DNA of 52,269 nt from contig CANEHE010000014.1 of NCBI GenBank assembly GCA_947427285.1, positions 1-52,269 of the forward strand, read 5' to 3'. Below are positions 44,767 through 52,269 of the stretch, in pieces. The notes under the pieces are model-generated. The model worked only from the letters and a program-made list of their open reading frames with translations. It ran no database searches and was not told the origin of the DNA. The DNA is from an uncultured Porphyromonadaceae bacterium (GTDB lineage: Bacteria > Bacteroidota > Bacteroidia > Bacteroidales > Muribaculaceae). Each line of letters opens with the position of its first letter. Position 1 is the stretch's first letter. Both the position numbers and the translations under genes were made by a program.

Positions 44767-45482
44767 TGGAGTTGGTTTTGTGCTGTACGCGCGAGCTTGT
44801 CAAGAGCTTTTCCGGCGCGTATGCTTTGTGAGAAAAAACGAAGCATCGATGGGCGGTGTATGTCAGACCCGACGATATCAGTCAACCCTTGGTTCAGAAG
44901 CCATTCAGCTTTTTTCGCTGCATCGGGACCATATATGCCAAGCAGGGAAAACAGATTGGTCTGAAATATGATGTCGTTGTCTTTCATCCACCGGTAATCC
45001 TTTTCTGTCATATACCGGTATCGTTCCGGATGGGCAAGGACCGGGAAATATCCTTTTCTTTTGATTTCCATGAGCAGTTCCCGGAACCTTACAGGCGCGT
45101 TGATATACGAAGTCTCCACAAGCAGATGGTCTCCACGCTCTCCTATGGGTAGGAGATCATTCTCGGCCAACCGCTTTTCAAAGAGTGGATCTATCATATT
45201 TTCAGCTGCAAGCCTCAGTTCCACAGGACCGGAATATGCTTGTGTCAGTTCGGCAAAACGAGACCGCAGTCCGTCGGGAGTATTCGGGACGTCCTCCATG
45301 ATGTGAGGTGTAAGCCACACCCTACGGATGCCCATATCGGCGTATTCGTCAAGAATCTCAAGTGAATCCTCAAGATTCTCCACACCGTCATCCACACCGA
45401 AGAGTATATGGGAATGCCAGTCTGTCATGCCACCGGTCATTCCGATGGATGATATCGAACTATGACTTCTGAAGGGCCACAT
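44763..45482 (-). CDS. PHP-type protein-tyrosine phosphatase (CpsB/YwqE-like)
   Basis: The 239-residue protein has the metal-binding motifs of the PHP domain: DWHSHILFGVDDG (H23, H25), TPHI, ETSY, LAHPERY and GSDIH. Enzymes of this type (CpsB, YwqE) remove phosphate from the tyrosine-rich tail of the polysaccharide autokinase. The kinase encoded just upstream has a Tyr-rich end, giving a matched pair. The gap between the two is 88 nt and contains the 7-bp repeats. Confidence 0.92.
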   Translation of the reverse strand: MWPFRSHSSISSIGMTGGMTDWHSHILFGVDDGVENLEDSLEILDEYADMGIRRVWLTPHIMEDVPNTPDGLRSRFAELTQAYSGPVELRLAAENMIDPLFEKRLAENDLLPIGERGDHLLVETSYINAPVRFRELLMEIKRKGYFPVLAHPERYRYMTEKDYRWMKDNDIIFQTNLFSLLGIYGPDAAKKAEWLLNQGLTDIVGSDIHRPSMLRFFSQSIRAGKALDKLARTAQNQLQ

Positions 45483-45486
45483 CTTT

Positions 45487-45521
45487 TAGAGTATAAAGTA
45501 GGGAGGATAGAGTAGAAAGTA
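45487..45521 (-). repeat. degenerate 7-bp repeat in the phosphatase leader (first tract)
   Basis: On the plus strand five units in perfect phase: TAGAGTA, TAAAGTA, GGGAGGA, TAGAGTA, GAAAGTA. It begins 5 nt from the phosphatase start codon. Confidence 0.8.
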
Positions 45522-45543
45522 ATAGACTATGTTGCAACTTAGG

Positions 45544-45571
45544 GCCTAAACCCTAATACCTAAAATCTGAT
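45544..45571 (-). repeat. degenerate 7-bp repeat in the phosphatase leader (second tract)
   Basis: Units in phase on the plus strand: GCCTAAA, CCCTAAT, ACCTAAA, ATCTGAT. It touches the stop codon of the kinase gene and resembles part of the tract at 43412-43460. Confidence 0.7.
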
Positions 45572-47970
45572 TATTTGGAATAGTAATAGTAGGAGGATCC
45601 GTAGTAGTACCCGTAGGGAGAGGTCGAAGTCTGGCGCACATCGTTGAGTACGATTGCCATACCGTTGTATTTTTTCGAACTGTACAGTCTGGTTATCTCC
45701 GGAAGAAGTGACTTGTCGAATATTCCGGCACGCACCACAAATACGGTTCTGTCGGCCACGCTGGCTATCAGCTGCGGATCGGCCACTATAGTGTCCGGGG
45801 GACAGTCAATGATAACAATATCGTATATTTCCCGGGCCTTCTTGATCATCAGGTCGAAACGACCGTTTTCAAGGAGTTCCGCAGGGTTCGGGGCCTTGTG
45901 TCCTATAGGGAGGATCTTGAGATTGGCCTCAAAAGGTGTGTCTTCGACAAGTGACTCCCAATCGTCGGTCTTGTCGGCCAGATAGTTGGTGACACCCTCC
46001 TCCGGATTGCCGATTACGGCTGACGTTGAGCCATGACGCAGGTCGCCGTCAATAAGAAGCACTTTTTTGCCCTTGATGGCATAGGTCATGGCCAGATTGA
46101 GCGATATGAATGATTTACCGGAGCCGGGAAAATACGACGTCAGCATTATGACTTTGCCACGGTTGTTCTTGTCGCCCATGAAGTCGAGATTGCTTCTCAT
46201 CACACGGAATGCCTCGTTGATGGCATTGCGGTTTCCATGCTCCACAACTGGTTTTGTCTTTCCCTCTTCGCGCTTTTTGCGACGGGAGAACAGACGTTTG
46301 CGCAGACTGTTTTCGCCGGGAATCTCTCCGGCAAAAGGTATAGGCAGAGATTCCAGATCGCGGGAACGGCGCACCTTGGTGTCGAGTGTCACGGCCATGT
46401 AGAGTGCCACGGCAGGAATGATGAGGCCGATTATGGCCGACACAAGCATGATGAGCGATTTCTTCGGTGCCACGGGGCGCAGCGGCGTAGTGGGAGGAGT
46501 GATGATGCGGGTGTTGTAGGAGGTAAAAGTCTGGGTCAGCTCGTTTTCCTCCCTTTTCTCAAGCAGAAACAGATAAAGTTCCTCTTTCACTTTCTGCTGC
46601 CTCTCCACAGACAGAAGGTATTTGGCCTGTGAGGGATTGGACGCGATCTGGCTCTGGGCTTCTCCACGTGCGCCGCGGGAATTCTCAAGAGTGGTCTGCA
46701 GCCCGATTATTATCTGGTTTATGGTTTCGGTGATTGCCTGACGCAGTCCGCGGATGGATGCGTCATAGTTCTGCACGAGAGGGTTGGACGCGGATGAGTT
46801 GGCTGCGATATTGTTGCGTGCCAGAAGAAGTTGGTTGTATTCGCCTATCTGTGTCTCGATATTGATGTCGCCTATTCCTGTGTTGACCGGCAGCACAGAT
46901 GTGGCATTGGCCGGATTCTTGAGGAAATCGCGCATATATCGTGCGATCATGAGCTTGTTGGTCGTGGCATACATCTCCTCTTCGCTTTTCACCGATTTCT
47001 CAAGATAGAGTCTCGACGCCTCTTTCACGTCGGGGATCAGATGCTGGCTTTTGAAGTTGGAGATGTCCGCGTCGACTACTCCGAGGTCTTTCTCTATGAG
47101 AGCAAGACGATCGTTGATGAAGTCGGAAGTAGCATGGGCGATGATGTTTTTGTCTTCAACCCATTTCTCATTGTAAACCTCGATCATTGTGCGTAGGATG
47201 TCGATGGCCAGCTGCGGAGACACAGACGATGCGCGAAGGTCTATGACGTCGGCCATCTTATCGTGGAGAGTACCTTTCACGGCGGAACAATAACTCACCA
47301 CGGTCGATTCCAGCCCGCTCTTGCTCACCTCTATCTCCATCGGAGTTTTGATCTTTCCTGTAAAAGCCGGATTGCGGCGCACCGTTATGGGTCCTATCGG
47401 TGTGCGCACGGTGTTGAGATTCCAGTCGGTAGTGACTGTTTTATCGTATTTCCGTTCACCGTCCGGGCCAAAGGTCACGAAGTCGGTCATGGTGATTTTT
47501 CCACTCGGCTCCAAGAGAAGTTTGAATGAACCGGACGCGTTCTCTGCCAGACCTCCGAATCCGACAACCACCGGGAGATTCTTCCCGTAAAGGAGATTTG
47601 AGTGGAACGTACCTTTGGTGGTGTAACTCACATCGAGCCCGAGACGTTTGACCACCTCATACATGATGGATGGCGACGTGAAGGCAATCAGTTCGTTGTT
47701 GACCGATACGTTTGAATTTACCAGTCCCATCGAAGAGAATGCCTGACTCACGTCCATCATAGAGCGACCGTTGTTCTGCTCCTTGATGAGCACGGAGGCA
47801 GTGGACTGATAGACAGGAGGCTGCTTCTTGCCGTATAGATATCCGATTATAAGGAATGCGGCGATAGAGATGACAAACCATTTCCAGTTGGCCAGACACA
47901 GCCGGATGAAATCCGTAGGAGAGAATGGTTTCTCGGGCTGTGCCGTAAAGTCTTGAGGTGTGTTATCCAT
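45571..47970 (-). CDS. polysaccharide co-polymerase/tyrosine autokinase (Wzc-like)
   Basis: The 799-residue fused protein has a Wzz domain with TM1 (about 32-50), a long coiled periplasmic region, a GNVR-like part, TM2 (about 503-525), and a cytoplasmic BY-kinase domain. Kinase motifs are Walker A in TSYFPGSGKSFISLN (near residue 615), Walker A' in LLIDGDLRHG, and Walker B in VIIDCPPD. The tail SPYGYYYGSSYYYYSK is the autophosphorylated Tyr cluster. It regulates chain length and export with the Wza-like protein, and is reset by the phosphatase encoded next to it. Confidence 0.95.
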   Translation of the reverse strand: MDNTPQDFTAQPEKPFSPTDFIRLCLANWKWFVISIAAFLIIGYLYGKKQPPVYQSTASVLIKEQNNGRSMMDVSQAFSSMGLVNSNVSVNNELIAFTSPSIMYEVVKRLGLDVSYTTKGTFHSNLLYGKNLPVVVGFGGLAENASGSFKLLLEPSGKITMTDFVTFGPDGERKYDKTVTTDWNLNTVRTPIGPITVRRNPAFTGKIKTPMEIEVSKSGLESTVVSYCSAVKGTLHDKMADVIDLRASSVSPQLAIDILRTMIEVYNEKWVEDKNIIAHATSDFINDRLALIEKDLGVVDADISNFKSQHLIPDVKEASRLYLEKSVKSEEEMYATTNKLMIARYMRDFLKNPANATSVLPVNTGIGDINIETQIGEYNQLLLARNNIAANSSASNPLVQNYDASIRGLRQAITETINQIIIGLQTTLENSRGARGEAQSQIASNPSQAKYLLSVERQQKVKEELYLFLLEKREENELTQTFTSYNTRIITPPTTPLRPVAPKKSLIMLVSAIIGLIIPAVALYMAVTLDTKVRRSRDLESLPIPFAGEIPGENSLRKRLFSRRKKREEGKTKPVVEHGNRNAINEAFRVMRSNLDFMGDKNNRGKVIMLTSYFPGSGKSFISLNLAMTYAIKGKKVLLIDGDLRHGSTSAVIGNPEEGVTNYLADKTDDWESLVEDTPFEANLKILPIGHKAPNPAELLENGRFDLMIKKAREIYDIVIIDCPPDTIVADPQLIASVADRTVFVVRAGIFDKSLLPEITRLYSSKKYNGMAIVLNDVRQTSTSPYGYYYGSSYYYYSK

Positions 47971-47986
47971 TTCGTGGTCGTTGTTT

Positions 47987-48823
47987 TTATTTGAACACCA
48001 GTACGCAGATTGTCGTCAGAAGCGAAGCGACAGAAATCCAGAAAGCAGTGGAGAGGACATTGTTGCCGTTGGTTGTGGTCTGTCGTTTCTGAAAATTGTT
48101 TGGCTCCACATATACCACATCGTTCTGTTGCAGATAGTAACCCGGGGAATTCATGGTCTTTTCTGCGTCGGTCAGATCGAGGCGGTAGGCTTTGCGGACA
48201 CCTTCTTCGTCGCGGATCACAAGGACATTGTCTCTCTGCCCGTTGATAGTGAGGTCTCCCGCCATTGCCAGGGCATCAAGTACCGTCAGGTGGTCACGGT
48301 TCACCTCCATGCGTCCGGGCTGATTCACCTCGCCGAGCACACTGATACCGGTATTGACGAACTCCACAGTAACAATAGGGTCTTTTACAAGGTCCCGGCC
48401 CATCAGCTCCCCTTTTATGAATCCGGAAACCTCGGCCCGGGTCATACCCTTGATATTGAGAGTTCCAAGTATCGGGAAATCAATAGTGCCGGCCGGACTG
48501 ACAGTGTAGACCGAGACTCCCGACTTCACTCCTCCGTCGTTTCGGATGGTATTGACATCGCTGGTGAGCATGGCCTGCGTGATATTGGTCGACACAACCG
48601 GCAGGTTGAACAGTTTCGACAACTGATCATCTTTTGAGTGGACGATTATGGAAAGTTTGTCTTCCGGTTTGACACGCAGCAGTGATTTCTGTACGTCGAT
48701 GGCCGCCACAGTCTGGTCGATATTCTGAAAATAAGCGACATTCTTGGGTGTGCAGGATGCCAGTGCCATAAAGAGCGCGAACATAATGGCTTGCGTGGCT
48801 GTGCACAGCTTCTTTCTGGTCAT
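47987..48823 (-). CDS. polysaccharide export lipoprotein (Wza-like)
   Basis: The 278-residue protein has a lipobox LASC (Cys24), a polysaccharide export (Poly_export) domain with LLRVKPEDKLSI, and SLBB-like parts with ISVLGEVNQPGRMEVNR and LTVLDALAMAG. A C-terminal hydrophobic helix (VLSTAFWISVASLLTTICVLVF) ends it, as in several Bacteroidetes Wza-like proteins. It should form or help form the outer-membrane export channel, working with the Wzc-like protein encoded 16 nt downstream. Confidence 0.9.
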   Translation of the reverse strand: MTRKKLCTATQAIMFALFMALASCTPKNVAYFQNIDQTVAAIDVQKSLLRVKPEDKLSIIVHSKDDQLSKLFNLPVVSTNITQAMLTSDVNTIRNDGGVKSGVSVYTVSPAGTIDFPILGTLNIKGMTRAEVSGFIKGELMGRDLVKDPIVTVEFVNTGISVLGEVNQPGRMEVNRDHLTVLDALAMAGDLTINGQRDNVLVIRDEEGVRKAYRLDLTDAEKTMNSPGYYLQQNDVVYVEPNNFQKRQTTTNGNNVLSTAFWISVASLLTTICVLVFK

Positions 48824-48877
48824 TGTGTGGTTGATGATGGTGGGTTAGTTCGGATGATTGGTATTGGTCGGTGACAT

Positions 48878-49453
48878 TCAATGACACGGTCTGATGTCAG
48901 ACAGAGCCACACTCACCGAGGCGCAGCAGAGATTGTCGATATGTATTGTGAGGCGTCGTGTGCCTTCGGAGTCCCGGGAGGCAAAACCCTCCAGACCGCG
49001 CAGCGACCCACGAACGATCACCACCCTCTCCCCTTTCGCCACACGGGGAGCGGAAATCTCCACCGCTGTTTCGGAGTGGCCGAGCAGAAACATGAAACGG
49101 TCCATCTCCTCCTGGCGTATACGGGCCGGTACAGACTGTCCGGGAGACTTGAGCAGCGAGGTGACACCGGGTATGCGGAGCACTTCCCGAAGTTTCGGCA
49201 GCGGCGCATGGATAAAGATCACCCTCGGTATGATGATCGCCTCCACCCGTTTTTTACGGTCACTCCATTGGCGGATTTCGGATCTCACCGGAAGGTATGT
49301 CCGCAGCCCGGCTCTCGCGACAGCCGCGGCCACTGTGCGTTCGGCATTGGAGCGGGTAAAAGCCGCATACCAGCCGTCCGCGCACGCTCCGCGGTCGTCG
49401 GTCACATCGACTGACGCCACATCCGCCATTGAAAAATCTCTTTTCCGCTGCAT
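48878..49453 (-). CDS. UpxY-family transcription antiterminator (NusG-like)
   Basis: The 191-residue protein has an N-terminal NGN domain with WYAAFTRSNAERTV, IIIPRVIFIHA and RIPGVTSLLKSPGQ, and a C-terminal KOW region with VAKGERVVIVRGSLRGLEG. UpxY proteins in Bacteroidales bind RNA polymerase early in a capsule operon and prevent premature termination. It is the first gene of the operon, as expected. The companion inhibitor UpxZ is not seen. A Met at residue 9 (49429) is an alternative start and has an A/G-rich stretch ahead of it. Confidence 0.9.
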   Translation of the reverse strand: MQRKRDFSMADVASVDVTDDRGACADGWYAAFTRSNAERTVAAAVARAGLRTYLPVRSEIRQWSDRKKRVEAIIIPRVIFIHAPLPKLREVLRIPGVTSLLKSPGQSVPARIRQEEMDRFMFLLGHSETAVEISAPRVAKGERVVIVRGSLRGLEGFASRDSEGTRRLTIHIDNLCCASVSVALSDIRPCH

Positions 49454-49522
49454 GATGCATTGATATGCAGTCAGGTTGGAATGATGTCCGTTGCCTTACA
49501 GCAATTCGCCATCACTATCCGA

Positions 49523-49539
49523 AGACTGCATAACAGTCT
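49523..49539. promoter_or_regulatory. inverted repeat at the predicted transcript start of the polysaccharide operon
   Basis: AGACTG-CATAA-CAGTCT (6-bp arms) lies directly downstream of the -7 element at 49541-49548. It could be an operator or a 5'-end hairpin. Confidence 0.4.
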
Positions 49540-49540
49540 G

Positions 49541-49572
49541 CAAAGTTAGCAAAAATCCTCCGACTCGCCAAG
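49541..49572 (-). promoter_or_regulatory. promoter of the polysaccharide operon
   Basis: On the minus strand CTTG (49572-49569), 20 nt, TAACTTTG (49548-49541), matching the -33/-7 form. About 80 nt of leader precede the UpxY-type gene. The -33 lies inside the upstream terminator hairpin. Confidence 0.7.
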
Positions 49573-49592
49573 ATGAGATGGCATGTCGGAGG
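49551..49592 (-). terminator. terminator of the leucine-rich-repeat gene
   Basis: Stem CCTCCGAC (49557-49564) with GTCGGAGG (49585-49592), inner GCCA/TGGC, then on the minus strand ATTTTT. It lies about 90 nt after the gene's stop at 49680. Confidence 0.75.
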
Positions 49593-49679
49593 ATAATCGA
49601 TGTATATTACCTGCTCTCAGGTATGGATATTCACTGTAAGATTACGCATTTCGGTGTGTCGGGTATCTGTTCAGCCGGA

Positions 49680-51158
49680 TCAAAGAGCCAGCTTGCGGAC
49701 AGACTTACCGGCCGTCACGATATAGATTCCCTTGGAAAGCGGAACAAAAGTCTCGGAGTCGGAGAGCCGTCCTCCGACTGCCTTGCGACCGTCTGCTGTA
49801 TAGATCTGAAATGTAGTGCCGGGAACAAGTTCTCCCCGGATAATGATACCTCCCGCTGCCGGTACAATATCGATGTTCTCTTCCGCCACTCCTATCTGGT
49901 CTACCCCTGACAACGGCGGCATGTCGGCCAGCTCCATGATGTTGGTGAAACGCTTCCATCCATAATCGGCATCTTTACGGTAACTGCTTAATGATCCTAC
50001 GGGAACATAGACAGGGATATCATAAGGGGTACTGCCGCTGAAAGCGTTATACTCGTCCGGAAGTTCCGATTTTGTACCAGAGTTTATATTGCTTGTACAG
50101 GCCCGTGGAGCTTTCGTGGCATGAGAATAAATAACTTTCAGATGAGAATTGTCACCAAACGACTGGCTGTCCATCGTCTGGATTGTGGAAGGAAGAATGA
50201 GTGTTTCCACAGGACAATACTGGAAAGCATTCGGACCGATGCTTCCGAGTCCTTCATTAAAATTAACTGAGCTTAGCGACTTGCACCAATAGAATGCCTT
50301 GTCTCCAATCGACAATACAGATGAAGGGATGGTGATGGATTTGAGAGACGTGCATATTTCGGCAAATTCTACCGGGATATACTCAAGCCGTTCCGACAAC
50401 TCAATCCGTTCAAGTGCAAAACAGTTTGCAAAAGAAGCAGTGCCCAAGTTAGTCACAGTTGATGGTAGAACCACCTCCTTCAAGACTGTATTTCCCGCAA
50501 AAGCCTCCATGCCGATCTCCCGAAGGCCTTCACTGAATTCCACTTCACCGAATTTACATTCATAGAAAGCCAATGGCCCAATTTTTTGAAGCGATTCCGG
50601 ACATACCAATTTCTCTATATTTTCACAATTAGTAAAGCACCGGCTTCCAATTTCATTGAGATTCAGAGGAAGATTCAATGTGCCTGAAAGAGAACTTTTA
50701 TAGAATGCCGAGTATTCCAAAATGGTTAGATTCTCTGGCAAAACACATTTCTCTATGTCGGTGTAGGCGAAAGCATTGCTCCCTATTATAGTGACTGTTG
50801 TAGGTAAAATCACGGTCTTCAGATGAGCCGGTGGCACTATAACCACGAAATCGTTCTGAACCACTGATTGCTCTTCAGGGTGAAAAAACGCGTGTGAAGG
50901 TATTTTATTGTTCACCGGAACTGCTTTTTCCAGATCGAGATAGGCAAGCCGGCCATAGAAGGCACATTTCCACATTGTCTCAAAATCCGCTTCATTGACT
51001 TCCCCGACCACAGACAGAGTATCAATCTCATTGATATACACGGAGATTTCATTAATAAGATTTCCCGCGCCCTTGGTGTGGACCACTACTTTTGATCCCT
51101 GCGCTGCCGTAGAAAAGAGACACATCGCAGCCAGAAGAATATAAAGAATATGTTTCAT
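49680..51158 (-). CDS. BspA-type leucine-rich-repeat exported protein
   Basis: The 492-residue protein has a signal peptide cut as TAA|Q (Gln20 at +1). It then contains about nine LRR_5 (BspA-like) repeats of 22-24 residues, such as the ILPTTVTIIGSNAFAYTDIE form. The last 45 residues are the sorting-like module with IYTADGRKAVG. BspA-like proteins are surface-exposed and often bind host proteins or other bacteria. It lies 46 nt downstream of the unknown gene and is probably co-transcribed with it. Confidence 0.9.
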   Translation of the reverse strand: MKHILYILLAAMCLFSTAAQGSKVVVHTKGAGNLINEISVYINEIDTLSVVGEVNEADFETMWKCAFYGRLAYLDLEKAVPVNNKIPSHAFFHPEEQSVVQNDFVVIVPPAHLKTVILPTTVTIIGSNAFAYTDIEKCVLPENLTILEYSAFYKSSLSGTLNLPLNLNEIGSRCFTNCENIEKLVCPESLQKIGPLAFYECKFGEVEFSEGLREIGMEAFAGNTVLKEVVLPSTVTNLGTASFANCFALERIELSERLEYIPVEFAEICTSLKSITIPSSVLSIGDKAFYWCKSLSSVNFNEGLGSIGPNAFQYCPVETLILPSTIQTMDSQSFGDNSHLKVIYSHATKAPRACTSNINSGTKSELPDEYNAFSGSTPYDIPVYVPVGSLSSYRKDADYGWKRFTNIMELADMPPLSGVDQIGVAEENIDIVPAAGGIIIRGELVPGTTFQIYTADGRKAVGGRLSDSETFVPLSKGIYIVTAGKSVRKLAL

Positions 51159-51204
51159 AATACAGTCTTTTAGAGGTTATAATAGTTTGAGCGATGACAC
51201 TCCA

Positions 51205-52089
51205 CTATTTCTTGTAGAACTTTTTAGTGTCTATCGTTTTCTTGCCTACCACCAGTGTCACGGCATATAAGCCGGGGGAAAGAGTTTCTACCGCCACTTC
51301 GGTCTTTGCCGTGTCAGCCGAAATGAGATGGGTAATAGGTGCTGATAATGATTCAACAGGAGTGATTATCAATTCCGACTCAGTACTGAGAGGAGAATAC
51401 AACTCAACTCCCAGAGTACTTTCCACTAACGGCGGATAGGTACTTCTAATTCCAGTCTCGGGAGTCAGGGTAATGCTCCCTTTCCCTTTCTCTCCGCTAT
51501 TGGAAAATGCAACGACTGAATATGTTGTTGAGTGCGGTGTAGGTGTTACATTTACGCTGTGACCATTCCCTATTTCCATACCATTATGATTGTACCATTC
51601 GCATGTATAGTTTGAATCAGGTAACACAGCAGTCAGTTTTGTCTCAGATCCAATAGACTCCTGAACTATCTCAATCGGAGGAAGAGCTATTGGTGCTTCC
51701 CGAAGTATAAAGGCTTCTCCTCCGATTATGTTGCCGTTTTCATCGCGTTGAATCAAATCGAAAGTATAACTGTTGAATCCTGTTGGATTATAAGAAGATT
51801 TAAAATTTACTTTAACCTTAATCTTTTCAAATTCCCTTTCCTCAAGAGAGATATCCTGCAGCATATCTGAATTTGATAAAAAAGTAAATGTATGATATTT
51901 TTGCGGGGAAGAAGATGGACGAGCCCCAATTACTTTAGAACCTCCACGTTCCCATGCCTCGTAAATAGGCTGCGAAAGGGACACATCTACTGTAGCGGCA
52001 GAGAATAGACGTGGTTGTGTAATGGAAGAGAATGCAGGTTGTCGTTCTCTTAATTCAAGCGAATATTTACCTGTCGTAGATTTCTTCAT
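51205..52089 (-). CDS. unknown protein with Ig-like and sorting-like C-terminal parts
   Basis: The 294-residue protein starts with MKKSTTGKYSLELRERQPAF and shows no clear signal peptide, yet the middle (about 150-225) looks like an Ig-like fold (CEWYNHNG and TTYSVVAFSNSGE) and the end (SPGLYAVTLVVGKKTIDTK) looks like a sorting-like module. It starts about 50 nt after a clear promoter, so the gene does not seem truncated. I do not recognise a function. It may be an unusual surface or secreted protein, or the signal may be one I cannot see. Confidence 0.65.
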   Translation of the reverse strand: MKKSTTGKYSLELRERQPAFSSITQPRLFSAATVDVSLSQPIYEAWERGGSKVIGARPSSSPQKYHTFTFLSNSDMLQDISLEEREFEKIKVKVNFKSSYNPTGFNSYTFDLIQRDENGNIIGGEAFILREAPIALPPIEIVQESIGSETKLTAVLPDSNYTCEWYNHNGMEIGNGHSVNVTPTPHSTTYSVVAFSNSGEKGKGSITLTPETGIRSTYPPLVESTLGVELYSPLSTESELIITPVESLSAPITHLISADTAKTEVAVETLSPGLYAVTLVVGKKTIDTKKFYKK

Positions 52090-52145
52090 AGAAAAGGTAT
52101 GAGGTTAGTATTCTGTTGATTTTATCGTTGGATCGATTTATGCCG

Positions 52146-52177
52146 CAAATATAGCCATATTATTTTGTTTTTGCAAG
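52146..52177 (-). promoter_or_regulatory. promoter of the unknown gene and BspA-like gene
   Basis: On the minus strand CTTG (52177-52174), 20 nt, TATATTTG (52153-52146), matching the -33/-7 form. It lies about 57 nt before the start at 52089. Confidence 0.7.
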
Positions 52178-52220
52178 TTTTTAGCAAAATCTTTTTTAAA
52201 ATAAAATAATGTTTTCAATG

Positions 52221-52241
52221 CTTCGGTAAAAATTACCGAAG
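52221..52241. terminator. hairpin, possible terminator of a gene beyond the window
   Basis: CTTCGGTAA (52221-52229) pairs with TTACCGAAG (52233-52241), perfect 9-bp arms with a 3-nt loop. An AT-rich tract follows on the minus strand. Could also be an operator. Confidence 0.5.
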
Positions 52242-52269
52242 TAGTTGAAACTTAAGTTAATATATCGAA

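Noticed and set aside
48878..49453. UpxZ inhibitor partner of the UpxY protein
   Set aside because: No gene of the right size or sequence is present next to it. The next gene downstream is the Wza-like lipoprotein.
49454..49679. Invertible promoter for the polysaccharide operon
   Set aside because: No long inverted repeats flank the promoter and no recombinase gene is nearby. Only short palindromes are visible.
1..52269. Insertion sequence, prophage or CRISPR array
   Set aside because: No transposase, integrase, phage or Cas protein and no regularly spaced direct repeats of spacer size were found. The heptad tracts are too short in period for CRISPR.

Overview
The window looks like the chromosome of a gut-type Bacteroidales bacterium. 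I would guess Muribaculaceae or a close relative, but the sequence alone does not fix the family. The reasons are: promoters of the Bacteroidetes form (TTTG, 19-20 nt, TAnnTTTG); an UpxY-type NusG-like antiterminator at the head of a polysaccharide operon; a BspA-type leucine-rich-repeat protein; several exported proteins ending in the sorting-like C-terminal module common in this phylum; signal peptides that place Gln at +1; few Shine-Dalgarno sites; and a tRNA gene without encoded CCA. I see no insertion sequence, phage gene, CRISPR array or rRNA.

Layout. (1) 172-7705, minus strand: an exported histidine acid phosphatase and a 2031-residue GLUG-repeat surface protein, each with its own signals. 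(2) 7909-14509, minus strand, reading from 14509 down: an M28/glutaminyl-cyclase-like lipoprotein, tyrS, two family-2 glycosyltransferases, two tandem LicD proteins and a YegS-like lipid kinase. The spacing is tight or overlapping, so this is probably one transcript. (3) 14555-19328, plus strand: a GT11-like fucosyltransferase, tRNA-Asp with its own promoter and terminator, then aroQ, an O-methyltransferase, rbfA, a LolC/E-like permease and an M15-like lipoprotein. (4) 19423-21385, minus: sufE and a POT peptide transporter. (5) 21526-27106, minus: four exported proteins in one operon, one of them a subtilisin-like protease. (6) 27329-49453, minus: a complete Wzx/Wzy-type exopolysaccharide or capsule operon of 19 genes. 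(7) 49680-52089, minus: a BspA-like protein and an unknown protein.

The polysaccharide operon runs from a promoter at 49541-49572 through UpxY, a Wza-like export lipoprotein, a Wzc-like tyrosine autokinase, a PHP-type tyrosine phosphatase, Ugd, the Wzx flippase, an O-antigen polymerase/ligase-type protein, an ATP-grasp TupA-like protein, several glycosyltransferases, a UDP-HexNAc-type dehydrogenase, a deacetylase, a second polymerase-like membrane protein, a PglC-like initiating phosphoglycosyl transferase, a sugar aminotransferase, and Gmd plus Fcl for GDP-L-fucose. The predicted polymer is acidic (uronic acids) and probably contains fucose.

The most unusual structure not explained by genes is a family of degenerate 7-bp repeats in the leaders of three genes inside operons (rbfA, the PHP phosphatase and the flippase). 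Other points of interest are the four-gene exported operon around the subtilase, with a G8 tract and palindrome beside its promoter; overlapping face-to-face promoters between the cyclase and the fucosyltransferase; the operon promoter buried in an upstream terminator hairpin; and the tandem LicD pair.
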